From the NCBI RefSeq assembly GCF_000004075.3, contig NC_026658.2:24726075-24790074 (forward strand): DNA of 64,000 nucleotides. The letters are read 5' to 3'. The first letter of the stretch is position 1. Each line of letters opens with the position of its first letter. This DNA comes from Cucumis sativus (Eukaryota > Streptophyta > Magnoliopsida > Cucurbitales > Cucurbitaceae). This document shows, piece by piece, positions 12,101-23,239 of this stretch. A program made the translations under genes and the position numbers. Below the pieces are notes generated by a model. That model was not told the DNA's origin and made no database searches. It saw nothing but the letters and a program-made list of their open reading frames with translations.

Positions 12101-14120
12101 AAGATCACCAGGAAGAAGTTCGTATATAGAAATCTTTTGTCTCAATCCATTTCTGGTAACCTGAATCGCAATCTTCTTCTTTTCCCTGTCCAAATCCTTG
12201 AACTGAAGTGATTGCCTATAGTCACTGGTGGCAGTGACAAATACAACAAGCAAGATACTCGCAACAATGCCAAGCCCATCATGAGCACCTTTCGGCCACC
12301 CTTCCATCACTATGCCAACAAGAAGGGAAACAACAGCACAGAAAGCGAGTATCATTAGAGTCGTATCCTGGAGAGCTTCCCAAACAAAAAGCCAAAATCC
12401 TCGAGGTGGGCTTTCGGTGAATTTGTTAATTCCGTAAACGTCTCTTCTTTTCTTCATCAAATGGTCTGTAGTAGGAATGCCTTTCTCCGTTGATGTGGCG
12501 AGCTTAGTTGCAATACCCTCAGCGCCCCCATGAATCTTCAGCTTTTTCACGTCACGGCCGTCGACAATGGAGCCTGCTTCATCTGCACAAATTTCAAAAC
12601 CTGCCTGTTTGACCTCTTCAGGCACAACATAATCAGGAGAAAAATCCAACCCTGCAGGCATTCAAAGACAGTGAAACATGAATTACTAGTCTATAACCTC
12701 AGTTCTCAGTTGATCGCATAATCAAAGAGCTTACTTACCATTGATAAACTGAAGCGCAGCTTGTGAAACCAAAACTGCAACTCTGAACTTCTCCTGCAAC
12801 AGGTTTGAAAAAGAACAATTCAACATCAAAAGCAAAAGCAAAAACATAGAAAAGAAAATGATATTTGATTAGTTGTTGTTCAAGGTTGAACTCCAATGCA
12901 CGTTAGAAATTTGTGGAAAGACAAGCAACCGTTGAACTTCATTACAATCTCTCAGTTCTGGAAAAAAGACTATTTACCAAGCTTATATCCCATCCCACAA
13001 TTAGCAAAACCATAGATCGAAAGTTATGATGCATGATAATTTTTTCCTAGGTGTGATCACGAATTCTGATCATAAGATGTTTGTAAGTCCTATCAATCAG
13101 ACAAATACAGAAGATCCCATAATATCAACCCAAGGGAAACACCAGGTCATTAATGTCGAGTTGACAAGTATGAAAGCTAAACGAAATAACTGTGGAGCCA
13201 TACTCGCCAAATTCTTCCTTTCTAGATAAACTAGTTTCGATTACATATCATTTTGACGGCCTATTATACTCTCCTGACCCACAAAATAAATTTTGTAAAT
13301 AGAAGTTTCAGGTTGACTCTTGAAAATTTTTCTATAAGCAATCGTTTCGAAGTTTCCTGTGGGTTTGGCTTGGTTTTTTGAAAAATGAGAAACATATGAT
13401 TAATTGAATCTAATATTCAAAATTTTCAAACTTTGGGTTATTGTCTAAGTGGCTTCTAAAGGGAGCACTTTGAAAAGCGCAAAAGTCATCCTATGCTACC
13501 TTAATTTGAAAAATATTCTAAGATAATCGTTAGAACTTTAGAGTATTTTATAGGAAATCATGTGAAAATCTACGGTTGCTGATCATGCTTCGTAGTTCAT
13601 ATAATGGGTCCCTTTCAGCGGAATTAGCCAGTTCAAAAAATAACACGGAACACATGGATCAACCTTCTGTACTTTCCGCACCAACTAGCCAATTTTCACG
13701 GGTTGTGAAGAAATGGAAAGAGAATAATTCTGGTGAAATCTCTTATTCAAATTATACACTACACGGGTTTTTTCCCCTTCTTTTTTGACGATGAAGAATT
13801 AAGGAAAACGGACTGATTATTCGAATTTAGTAACTTCAGAACATCCACGTACTACATCGAGTTCACTAAGTCAAATAAACTACTACAGATTCAAGTAAAT
13901 GTTAAGAAAAGAACGGGGTCAAGAATTAGAATGAATGAGATACCTGATTGGAGCGTCTAATAGCATTGGCCTCGAATCGTTTAGAAAGATTGGCAGTAAA
14001 TCGAAACCTCCGTTTCCGATTCTTCACCAGCCAGCAAAGCCGCCTCCATCTTTGAAGCGCTTCGTCGGACGAGTTTTTCGGCTTCACGTCACCAAAATTC
14101 TCATTCAAATAACTTTCCAT
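9163..14120 (-). CDS. ACA2-like: Autoinhibited P-type Ca2+-ATPase, ACA1/ACA2 type
   Basis: ATP-driven Ca2+ efflux pump (type IIB, P-type). ACA1/ACA2 relatives sit in ER or plastid-envelope/plasma membranes. Seven exons, in gene order: 13944-14120, 12739-12793, 10700-12651, 10309-10467, 9931-10102, 9542-9840, 9163-9411. They join in frame to 1020 residues (Arabidopsis ACA2 is 1014). The first exon encodes the calmodulin-binding autoinhibitory N terminus (MESYLNENF start, then [20 protein letters not shown]). Other landmarks are the PEGLPLAV membrane motif, the phosphorylated Asp in DKTGTLT (about residue 456), and TGDGTNDAP in the hinge (about residue 756). Ten transmembrane segments are expected. 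All introns are GT-AG. The start is the ATG at 14120; an upstream in-frame GTG is irrelevant in a eukaryote. Calmodulin control follows from the family. I cannot separate ACA1 from ACA2 by eye. Confidence 0.95.
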
Positions 14121-16580
14121 CTCCACTCAATTACCTTCTGACCTTCAAATCCAAGATCTACAGCAATTAAAGAAAAACAAAAACTCCAGATCTTGCTTCA
14201 ACTTCAAGTACAGAGCAGAAATCAAGCCACGACAAGAGGCGAGAAGAACGGGAACATCAATCGCAGAAACGCACGCACAGAAACGCGTAAAGAAACTAAA
14301 AGAAAAAAAAAAGAAAAAAAAAAACAGAATAAAACAGTCAGCTGGTGTGTTGAGAATATAGAAAGAATCAGTCTCCTCCTAGTCGTCGATCTGATGCAGT
14401 CCTCTCTAATTAGGTTTTCACTTGTTCAAATATGGGGAGGAATAAAGAAACAGAAAAGTTAAACTCATGTAAGTTGAAGAAAGAAAAAAAAGAAAGGAAC
14501 ATATGATTCAGCAGCGTGGTTTTGACTCCAATTCCATGGCCACCGGTGGGTGACGTTTTATAATTGGCTGGTTTGAAGTAGAAGCAGACCCACCATTTTT
14601 GACCTCGATTACTGTGATTGGGTGTTTGGAACTTAGAAACCGGAAGGTGTTACGAAGTTTCTTCCACTCGCTTTGTTTACTACTTCCTGCTCTGTTTCTG
14701 TCAATTTTGAAGAAGCCACCGTTTTCTTTCGCTTTTCTTCTTTGGTTCTTTTTTACCTTTTACCTTTCAACATTATCTTCCTCCTCCTTCGGTTTACTAT
14801 AGATGAATCATCCAACCTCTTCCGGTTTCTGCAGTCAATTTATTAAGTTTCTGTTTAAATTCTCCATTTGTTTATGCAGTAAATTTAATACTAAATTAGA
14901 AGTTTGTGTAACATTTATTTAAAAAATGATAGTTTAAAATTAAAAATGAAAGCAACTTGATAATTGCAGGAGACAACTTGATTTTTATATATATGGGAAT
15001 CTTCACCTTTTTATGTCAACCAAATTGGTAGCTCTAAACGTTTAGGATTAAGTTCCTAATTTAGAAACCTTATGAACCATATCAACTTGAACTTCAAAAT
15101 TAATGTACTAGATTGTAAATTGACCGACAATACCTTCACTAATTTGGTGTTTGTACTAAAAAATAATGTACAGTAAATTATTATTATGAGAAAATTTGTT
15201 TTTGTGTTCCTCGACAAACGAGATTAAGCTTTGGTGTAGTATCTAGCCACACACATTAGATGTTCAAGTTAGTATTAGGTTTACGTTTGTGAGCCTCTCA
15301 TCTCCCCTCTAGCTTGAGCTATGAGCTCCCCAACTATAACCTAACCTATTAGACCTGTTAGTCCCTCTATTAATCATAGGCTTCTTCGAGCTTGCTTCTC
15401 ATCTCACGAATCCCATTAAGCAAAAACTATCTTATACTTTTTCTAAGTAAATGGTCCCATGAATTGAACCTATAGTATTTTAATTAGTTATTAAGACAAT
15501 TTCTTATTTTTTTACTAATGGTGGTTGACTTCACTACAATCTGTTTAAAGCCTTTCTTAAAAAACTGTACAAATTAGTGGCTTGATAAATCAAATCACAT
15601 TCATTACGTGTTAAATTTGTTATTACTAAAACAGAAACTAATATGTCAATTGAGTGATGGAGGGGTGGAGAATTTATTGAGTATATCAATGAATGTACTA
15701 TACCCATAAACATTTCTCCTTTTTACTCCAACATAAATACATTTTCAGTTGATCATAGTACTATGCAATAACTTGGAAGACTTACTTTTGACCTATCATG
15801 TCTTTAAACAAAGCGTGTCTGGCTAAAGTTGATTTCAACCTCTCTATCTTCTTTATTAGTTCGACGTTTATATTTTCCTTTTACTTTAAAATACTATTTT
15901 CTGTTGTGTTCGTTGTCGAAAGTTTGTTCAATTTTAGTTGAGACGATTTAATATTTTTATTTAATTATTCAGATTTACACATCAAACTTATAATGAATTT
16001 TAAATTTAGACTTTCAAATTTATTTTTTACTCAAGTTGATAATAAAAGGCTAATGATTTTTTTAAAAAATTAATATATTTTCAAAATTTATAGCATACAA
16101 GTCATAGATAACAAGAAATAATAAATTTAAAACGACAATAAACTACCAATAGAGAGTAAATTTAAAATTTATCAAACTTAAAAACGAAGATATCTTACCA
16201 TGTTTTTTATAACTTATAATATATACATTGAATCTAAGTACGTTAAACAAAACACAAAAAAGGAAAAATAAAAAATAAAAAACTTGCACTCGTACATCTT
16301 AACAATATTATTTGTTCTATCTAATGTTTTAAAATCAAGCTTGTTTCGTTTTATCTTATTTTTATGATTTATATAAATTTTAGATGGAAGAGTTGTATTT
16401 TTAGCTCGTAAACGTAATTTTCAAACATGAAAGTTGTAAAAAAGGAGCAATTTTGATAAAACATAAACGTCGATATGTTTATCTTAGTGACATTGATAGA
16501 CATTAATAGAAGGCTATCAATTTATATTAGACGTAGAAAATAATATTAAATTAGGAAGACGAGACTTGTCATACAAGCAT
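14121..16580. other. Intergenic region upstream of the Ca2+-ATPase
   Basis: The first 400 bp probably hold the ATPase 5' leader and promoter, including a purine-rich run near 14.3 kb. From 14.8 to 16.5 kb the DNA is AT-rich with no credible gene. A patch at about 15200-15430 is less AT-rich (AGCTTGAGCTATGAGCTCC and similar), contains no long frame, and may be an unidentified repeat fragment. Confidence 0.5.
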
Positions 16581-16654
16581 GCTCTCGTAGCTCAGTTGGT
16601 TAGAGCACCCGTTTAGTAAGCGGGAGGTCTTGAGTTCGACTCTCAACGAGAGCA
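16581..16654 (+). tRNA. tRNA-Thr (anticodon AGU)
   Basis: The 74-nt gene folds as a cloverleaf: acceptor GCTCTCG pairs with CGAGAGC, with discriminator A. The D arm is GCTCAGTTGGTTAGAGC, the anticodon stem CCCGT/GCGGG carries loop TTAGTAA, and the T arm is TTGAG-TTCGACT-CTCAA. Loop bases 34-36 are AGT, so it reads threonine ACN codons (A34 is normally edited to inosine). Internal Pol III boxes are intact: A box TAGCTCAGTTGG and B box GAGTTCGACTC. No CCA is encoded and there is no intron, as expected for a nuclear gene. It lies 183 bp upstream of the porin start codon on the same strand. Confidence 0.95.
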
Positions 16655-16656
16655 CA

Positions 16657-16660
16657 TTTT
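16657..16660 (+). terminator. RNA polymerase III terminator of tRNA-Thr
   Basis: A TTTT run starts two bases after the discriminator base, the usual Pol III stop signal. Confidence 0.8.
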
Positions 16661-16818
16661 ATTTTTCTTCCATTAATTGTTTCTTTTTGTGGCTCAATAA
16701 AAACCCCGCGAGATATGAAAGAGAGATCACATTGCGAGGGTTTTTTGAAATTCCCCCTCATCGTGTAAAAAACCCTCATTACTTGTAAGGAACTCGGAAA
16801 TTTCCCTTCAAATCTTTA

Positions 16819-16827
16819 AAACCCTAA
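16819..16827 (+). promoter_or_regulatory. Telo-box in the VDAC leader
   Basis: An exact AAACCCTAA lies 10 bases before the porin start codon. This motif is frequent near the start of plant genes for translation, ribosome and housekeeping functions. It is only nine bases in an AT-rich genome, so its function here is an inference. Confidence 0.4.
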
Positions 16828-16837
16828 GACCTGCAAG

Positions 16838-19399
16838 ATGGCCGGAAAAGGTCCCGAACTCTTCTCCGACATAGGCAAGAAAGCTAGAGGTAAAGGGCTT
16901 AGGCTTCATTCCCCTTTCTTTGCTTAAACTTCTTCTGATTCGTTACTCTTTAGTGCCAGCCTATTAGATACTCTTCAATCATTTGCAGACTTGCTTTTCA
17001 AGGATTATAGCAATGAACAGAAGATTACCGTCGCTTCCCTTTCCGACATTGGAGTGGTATGTAACGCCTTCACTTCATTTCTTTTCTTTTCTTTTCTCTT
17101 CTCTTATTGACCTCCATTGCTTTTCATTCAGTGTGCCTTTCTAGTTATATACTGATGTTTTGTAAATAAACACGTTCTTGTTCTTTTTGAGTCTTTTTGG
17201 GTCCTGTTTCATTTTCTCGAAGATTACTGAGTTCTTTATCTCAATCCAGTCGTACCTATGATTGGTAGATGGTGCATTTCTGGCGAGTTAGGGCTAAAAA
17301 TGTTTAGTAGTTATCGACTTAAAATAGATATACATATACTAAAAATATGTATATCTATTTTCTTAGGAATAGGGGTTGCCTTTGTAAAACTGGATACAAT
17401 ATATAAAGCACGGTCAAATCTCACTTGGCCCTGTTTCTCCTTGAATCACATTAAGTTTTGAGAGCGTAAGTTTATGCTTCAAACGTTAAGGGTCTTGAAA
17501 TATGACTTGAAAACTCAGGTTCTTTTCTGATCAAGCACTGTCTCGTGGAATTTTGTATTTGCTTAGGATTAGGGGACTAGAGTTCTTTATCTCAGTTAAG
17601 TGATAACTGTGATAAAAAATGGTGCGTTTCTGGAGGGCTATGGCCTAAAATGCATTTGTGGTTATAACTTAAATGTTTTTAACTCATGTTTATCTAGTAC
17701 ATTAGGAATAGGGGTTACCTTTGTAAAGCCGGTTACGATATGAATATAGAAGTTTAGCCATTATCAAATCTCAGCATGCCCTAGTTTTCCTTGAATCACA
17801 CTGAGTTTTGAGAGCGTAAGTCTATCCTTCAAACATTTAGGATCATAACTCATAACTTGAAAACACTGGTTCCTTTCTGTTCCAGCACTTTCATTACTTT
17901 TTGAACTGCCTCTTCCTTGAAATCCTATATTCAATTAGGAATGCTGATCCACTGAGCTTTATACTTATTACGTTGATGAGAATTTATGTAACACATGCCT
18001 ATTCATTTGGGTGTCTTTCTTGGTTGAAAGTTTTGGGAGTTGAGACTGCCTATCTGTGGGCAAGTGTGGTATCCAATTGGTGTTTCTTGGGAGGGTAAAG
18101 TACTTCTACGTGGTTCAAGTATCTTTAATATCAGCTAGTAGCTAAGCTAATTTTGGTCGTACCACATTACTTGTTATATTTTCTTATCTTTCATACATTT
18201 TTCTTTTGACTTAAAATGTTAAAAAGTTTTCTTTCGTTTTAGGGTCTCAACTCAACTGTGATCAAGCGGGGAGGTCTCTACTCTGGGGATGTGGCAGCAC
18301 AATACAAGCAAAAGAATGCTGTTCTTCATTTAAAATTTGACACAGAATCAAATGTAGTTTATCTCTTTTTATTTTCTGATGTGATTTATGCACATTCTTT
18401 AAAGTTTCTAAGATCGTATCATTCATGCAGGTTTCCTCAGTCCTCACAGTTACTGATATTCTGCCATCCACACATGTCATTGCTTCACTGAAATTCCCAA
18501 ATTACAACTCTGGGAAGGTAAATTTTTTCAAAGTTGACTTCAGATGAATTTTTATTTATGATCTTCTCTGCAAATTGTAAATTTTGCTATCTTTGTGATT
18601 TAATATCTTCATTATTTGTTACAGTTGGAGGCTCAATATTTCCATGAGCATGCTACATTTACTACAGCCTTTGCTTTGAACAAGTCTCCTTCAGTTGATA
18701 TTTCAGCGACCATTGGGACACCCCACATTGCTTTTGGAGCGGAAGCTAGTTTTTTAACAAATTCTGGTTATTTTGCAAAATATAATGCTGGGGTGAGTGT
18801 AACAAAGGCAGATTCCAAAGCATCAGCAATATTGTAAGTGCTTGTTTTGAGGCATGTTCAATGATATTTTACCTCAATTGGTTGATGTAGCCTCACACAT
18901 TTTATTTTGCTGTGTTATTACATGAATAGCAAGACAACGGAGGAGTAATATCTTAGGATGATATCATATATATATTCTTAAGTTTGAACCTCCTTGGTGT
19001 GTTAATCATTTTGAATTATCAAGACTTAGCATTTGAATTAAGTGAAGTTAAGGCAAGCCACTTAGTTATTTGTTTAATTCTTGCTATTACAGGGCCGATA
19101 AAGGAGACTCTCTAAGAGTGGCATACTTGCACCTTTTCGAACAGTTGAATGGGGGAGCTGTTGTGGGAGAAATCAGCAGAAAGTTCTCTACCAATGCAAA
19201 TACATTGACGGTGGGATGTTCATATGTGCTCAACTCTCAAACAGTTGTGAAAACAAAACTTAACAACCATGGCAATCTCGGGGCTCTTTTGCAGCATCAG
19301 CTGTCGCCAAAGTCTTTCCTAACTGTATCTGGTGCCTTTGACACCAATGCTTTGACAAATTATCCCAAGTTTGGGTTGACGCTACTTTTGAAGCCTTGA
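16838..19399 (+). CDS. VDAC: Mitochondrial outer-membrane porin (VDAC)
   Basis: Voltage-dependent anion channel: a 19-stranded beta barrel that passes metabolites and ions through the mitochondrial outer membrane. Six exons: 16838-16889, 16989-17056, 18243-18353, 18431-18517, 18625-18833, 19093-19399. They join in frame to 277 residues, the standard plant VDAC size. The N terminus MAGKGPELFSDIGKKARDLL is the conserved amphipathic helix that sits in the pore. Characteristic strands follow: KITVASLS, LHLKFDTESN, SGKLEAQYFHEHA and, near the end, the porin stretch AYLHLFEQLNGGAVVGEISR. The protein finishes with FGLTLLLKP, a hydrophobic beta signal. Intron 2 is unusually long (1186 bp) and carries a tandem duplication. 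Paralogue number (VDAC1, 2, ...) cannot be fixed from the sequence alone. Confidence 0.95.
17229..17890 (+). repeat. Imperfect tandem duplication (~310 bp units) in VDAC intron 2
   Basis: Copy A (about 17229-17540) and copy B (about 17580-17890) share an ordered series of strings: GAGTTCTTTATCTCA, ATGGTGCRTTTCTGG, TTAGGAATAGGGGTT, CCTTGAATCACA, GTTTTGAGAGCGTAAGT and ACTTGAAAAC. Spacing is about 350 bp. Many substitutions and small indels separate the copies, so the event is not recent. Confidence 0.8.
17321..17361. repeat. Perfect 17-bp inverted repeat in VDAC intron 2
   Basis: AAAATAGATATACATAT at 17321-17337 and its exact reverse complement at 17345-17361 are separated by 7 bases. The hairpin is present in copy A of the intron duplication and missing from copy B. 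Confidence 0.75.
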
Positions 19400-21142
19400 A
19401 ATATCAAAAGGATTTAGAAAGGGCCGAAGCTCAAACATTAGTCAGCTGCCATCTGTTTGTGTTGTCTTTCAGCATATAAAAACATCTTCAGTAGTCGTAG
19501 AATTCTTTTGCTCTCATTTTTTTTTCCAATTTGCTTTTCTTGTGCAATAGTTAGATGGATTCTTGAGAGTTTTGAGACAATTTCCCTTCCCACACATTCA
19601 ATTGTGGAGAAAAGGTAGAGTGGGATTGCAAATGTAATTCATCCTTGGTAGTTGTTACTACAGATTGTTTGTCAATGATGGAATAGAAACACATAATCTT
19701 CTCACAAATTAGTCTGTGTCGAATTGGACTACGCTCGTTCTGACAACATCAAACCTTCTTTCCTGGCTATTAACTCGACCTTTCTTTCCTTTTAGCTAAT
19801 GTGCTATTCCGATATAACTGGGATGTGATTCCTATATATGGTCTGTGGGTTAGGTCAATTGGTTTGCCTATGGTGAGCATTGGTCATCTCACAAAATAAA
19901 CAGCAAGCATATTATGCAATAGTATATCCTCTTGGAGCTATGTATCCATCATCTTTTCTGTAGGCTTATAATCATTTAATTGACCTTTAAAGAAAAAGGG
20001 AAATATATTCTCCCTCAAAACTCCAGCAGTTAAATGGTTTATTTCATTAACTGAAGATTAACCACTCTATTGGTTTAGTTTTGATTTCTATGTTTTTAAT
20101 TTTAAAAAAATCTTAAACATAGAATCCATTTTAATTCAAATTTAAAAACACATTCTACATATTAAAATTTTGCATAATTGACACATGGTCACATTCTATT
20201 TATATTTACAAGCACATCCTACAATTAGAAAAAAACAAATTGATGTATTTGGCCAAATGTTAAAAGGAAAAAAAAAATCAAATTAGCTACTATCTTAAAA
20301 AAAAAACAACAAATTTGGTCCTAAAAAATAGGAAAAGAAAAACAAAATTAGATTTCTAAAAACAGGGAGAAAAAAATTGAAAAAAGAAAACAGTGGGTGA
20401 GTGTTCAACACTCATCCAGTCCATTGATATTATTTTAAAAAATCATTGACAACAAAATCTTCCATAAAACTCTAATAATATTTCACTAATAACATTTCAA
20501 AACAACAATATTTATATAAAATTTCAAAAGTTACAAACCTAAAAATAAATTGAAAAGTTCAAAAGAATTTGAAAGAAATTTTATAAAATTGAGAATACAA
20601 AGTATACACTCTTAAATACCAACTTTTCCATTAAAAAACGGTAGGTTTCTTTGATAAAAAAAAAAAAGAAAAAAAAAGTAAACTGTTATTAAATTAAAAA
20701 ACAAGAATTTGATTTTACCTACCATTGAAATATATATATATATATATTGCGGAGTGAAAGAAGGAGAAAAAATCATGGGAGTGAGAGAGCGAAAAGGAAA
20801 AGAATAGTTTTGTAAATTTCAATATTGATATAAATTTTGGTTTGAAGTTAATTGGACTGAGAGAGAGACGGAAAAGGAAAAGGAAAAGGAAAAGAATAAT
20901 AATAAAAACGAGGAGTCGTTATTAATTATTATTATTTAGTTCATAATTTAAACAGAAAAACATAAATATATCTGTTTGTTGTTTGAATCAAATATTTGGA
21001 GAGATACTTGTACATCAAGCTATTATTATTTTCTTCAGATTTCCTAAACCTTCATGGATTAGGGTTTTCCTTTTCCTTTTTCCTTTCACCTCTCACCATC
21101 TTCCCTTCCCTTCCCTTCCCTTCTTCATTATACATTGACCTA
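19400..21142. other. Intergenic region between VDAC and the PHD/GNAT gene
   Basis: The left part holds the VDAC 3' UTR. The middle is AT-rich and gene-free. Near the right end are an (AT)n microsatellite (about 20731-20747), a GGAAAA-type repeat (about 20870-20895) and the pyrimidine-rich leader of the next gene (CTTCCCTTCC units near 21105-21122). An ATG at 20996 is in frame with the next gene, but the 49 residues it would add look like translated leader. Confidence 0.5.
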
Positions 21143-23239
21143 ATGGCTTCTTCTCTTCATCCCACCACCACCACCACCACCACCACCACCACCACCTCCA
21201 AATTCTCTTTTCATCATCAAAATATGGATATCAGCGATGACGACGACGATGATTATTCACCTACTACTACTAGGTCCAGAAAAGCTCGGGAGTTCACTGT
21301 GAAGGATGCGCCTCAGGCGGTAGTGGAATGGTACACGATTGCTCTTGACAAGAAAGCTGCTCTCAAGAAATCCGCAGTCAAAGAGCTTGCATTAGGGCAT
21401 TTATTGGCTATGGGATGGGAATTTTTCTATATTCAGAAGAAAACCAGGGAGGAGTTGCGATACAAAGCTCCAAACGGTAAGGTTTATATTTCACTAAGAA
21501 TGGCCTGCAAAGCCTATATTGAACAAAAAGGCTGTGTAGTTTCCCATTCCATGACTCAAATGAACGGTTCACAACCAGAAAAAGAAACTCCGTCTGATCA
21601 AGATTTGGGGAACGAGAAACAGCGGCCAAGAAAGGCGGCGAAGGGAACTCCGCCGCGGAACCCACCAACGGCGGATTTTTCAGTGCATTACAATGTAGCA
21701 TCCAAGCCGGAAAAAGAAACTCCGGCGTCCTCATTTGAAAAACCTAAAGACAAATATGAACTCGTTAAATCACCAGTACTACCGTCTGAGCAAGACGTGT
21801 GGAACGAGAAACCGCAGCCACGGAAGGCGGCGAAGGGCACTTCACGGCGGAATCAACGAACGGCTCTGTCATATTTAGTGGATCGTGAGTTAATTTCGCC
21901 TGGAGATAGAGTCCATTGCAATGTGACGAGGGACGGTCGATTAGTGACTTGGCGAGGATCGATTACAAATGAAGGGTTTATTAAATGCGACTGTTGCTCT
22001 AATCTGTTCCCCATCAGTAAATTTGAGGCTCATACAGGTAGTACAAAGCATAGGCCGGCGGCCAATATCTTTTTGGAAGATGGGCGATCCTTACTGGACT
22101 GTCAAAAGCAATTGGTTCAAAATAATGATCAAATTCAGAAGGAGACAAAAGCCACTGAGAAAAAGGTAAACCATAATGACAATGCCGATTCTGACACTCA
22201 CGGCCTGGACAAAAACGACTGCATCTGTTCCGTTTGTCATTTTGGGGGTGAATTGATTTTATGCGATCTCTGTCCTGCTGCTTTTCATGGAAGTTGCCTT
22301 GGTATTAAAGGCATCCCATCTGGGAATTGGTACTGCCCTTCATGCTGCTGTAAAATTTGTGGTCAAGTTACGTATGATTTTGATGATCAGGTTTCTTCTT
22401 TTGATACATCTTTTGTTAGATGTGTACAATGTGAGCAAAATGTTCATATTGGCTGCGTAAAAAGCATTCAAGTTCTTGAAGATTCAAATCAAACCATCGA
22501 TAGAGAAAACTGGTTTTGCACAAGAAGATGTGAAGATATCCACATGGGTTTACAGAACCTCTTATGGAAACAAATCCCAGTTGGGGATGCTCGAGAAAAC
22601 CTCACTTGGACATTAATGAAACATTGTCCATATAAGGTGAGTGAACATAACAGGAAGAAGCTGAATAAAGCTCTTGGTGTAATGCACAAGAGTTTTCGTC
22701 CTGTGAAAGACCCCATCACCAAAAACGACTTGATTGAAGATGTTTTCCTAAGCAAAAGATCAGAGTCAAAACGTTTGAACTTTGAAGGGTTTTACACAGC
22801 GATTTTAGAGAGAAAAAACACAGTAGTCACAGTAGCAACAGTGAGAGTATATGGAGATGAAGTGGCTGAAATTCCTTTAGTTGCTACACGTTTGAAATAC
22901 CGCAGACATGGAATGTGCCGTAGATTGTTGAACGAGCTGGAGCATCAGCTTATTGAAATGGGAGTGAAGAGGCTGACATTACCTGCTGTTCCTGAAGCCC
23001 TCAACACATGGACAAAAGGATTTGGGTTCACCAAAATGACAGATTCTGATAGATTAGACCTCATTAAGTACACATTCTTGGGATTTCAGCACACTGTGAG
23101 ATGCCAAAAGGATTTATTAGAGAAGATAAAAGTCTCAAATAATAAGAAATGGTGGCCAAGCAAGAAGCTTTGTTTAGACCATGAGTTCTCTGATAATATG
23201 TGTTTAGATGATTGGAACTCAATTTCAGAGTCCTTCTGA
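21143..23239 (+). CDS. PHD-finger/GNAT acetyltransferase-like protein (IDM1-like)
   Basis: Single-exon gene of 698 residues, probably a nuclear chromatin regulator. An acidic patch follows the N-terminal poly-Thr. Next comes a domain with LAMGWEFFYIQKKTREELRY, the plant-homeodomain-associated fold found in this family, then a Jas/TIFY-binding (TDBD-like) domain (about residues 250-320, ITNEGFIKCDCCSNLFPISK). A C4HC3 PHD finger starts near residue 359 (CICSVCHFGGELILCDLC ... GNWYCPSC), followed by a second cysteine-rich extension. A C-terminal GNAT fold has the acetyl-CoA loop RRHGMCRRLL near residue 587. This is the order of Arabidopsis IDM1/ROS4, which acetylates histone H3 to recruit DNA demethylation, and of its many paralogues. 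Substrate and pathway are not shown by the sequence. I chose ATG 21143 over the in-frame 20996. The lack of introns is notable for this class. Confidence 0.85.
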   Translation: MASSLHPTTTTTTTTTTTSKFSFHHQNMDISDDDDDDYSPTTTRSRKAREFTVKDAPQAVVEWYTIALDKKAALKKSAVKELALGHLLAMGWEFFYIQKKTREELRYKAPNGKVYISLRMACKAYIEQKGCVVSHSMTQMNGSQPEKETPSDQDLGNEKQRPRKAAKGTPPRNPPTADFSVHYNVASKPEKETPASSFEKPKDKYELVKSPVLPSEQDVWNEKPQPRKAAKGTSRRNQRTALSYLVDRELISPGDRVHCNVTRDGRLVTWRGSITNEGFIKCDCCSNLFPISKFEAHTGSTKHRPAANIFLEDGRSLLDCQKQLVQNNDQIQKETKATEKKVNHNDNADSDTHGLDKNDCICSVCHFGGELILCDLCPAAFHGSCLGIKGIPSGNWYCPSCCCKICGQVTYDFDDQVSSFDTSFVRCVQCEQNVHIGCVKSIQVLEDSNQTIDRENWFCTRRCEDIHMGLQNLLWKQIPVGDARENLTWTLMKHCPYKVSEHNRKKLNKALGVMHKSFRPVKDPITKNDLIEDVFLSKRSESKRLNFEGFYTAILERKNTVVTVATVRVYGDEVAEIPLVATRLKYRRHGMCRRLLNELEHQLIEMGVKRLTLPAVPEALNTWTKGFGFTKMTDSDRLDLIKYTFLGFQHTVRCQKDLLEKIKVSNNKKWWPSKKLCLDHEFSDNMCLDDWNSISESF
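21164..21196 (+). repeat. (ACC)11 microsatellite coding for 11 threonines
   Basis: Eleven perfect ACC codons follow MASSLHP at the N terminus of the PHD/GNAT protein. A run of (GAY)n coding six aspartates follows about 15 codons later. The length is likely to vary between accessions. Confidence 0.9.

Noticed and set aside
16900-16916. AGGCTTCATTCCCC in VDAC intron 1 matches the 3' part of miR166
   Set aside because: The 5' part of the miRNA does not match, and no miR166* partner or hairpin is present in this short intron.
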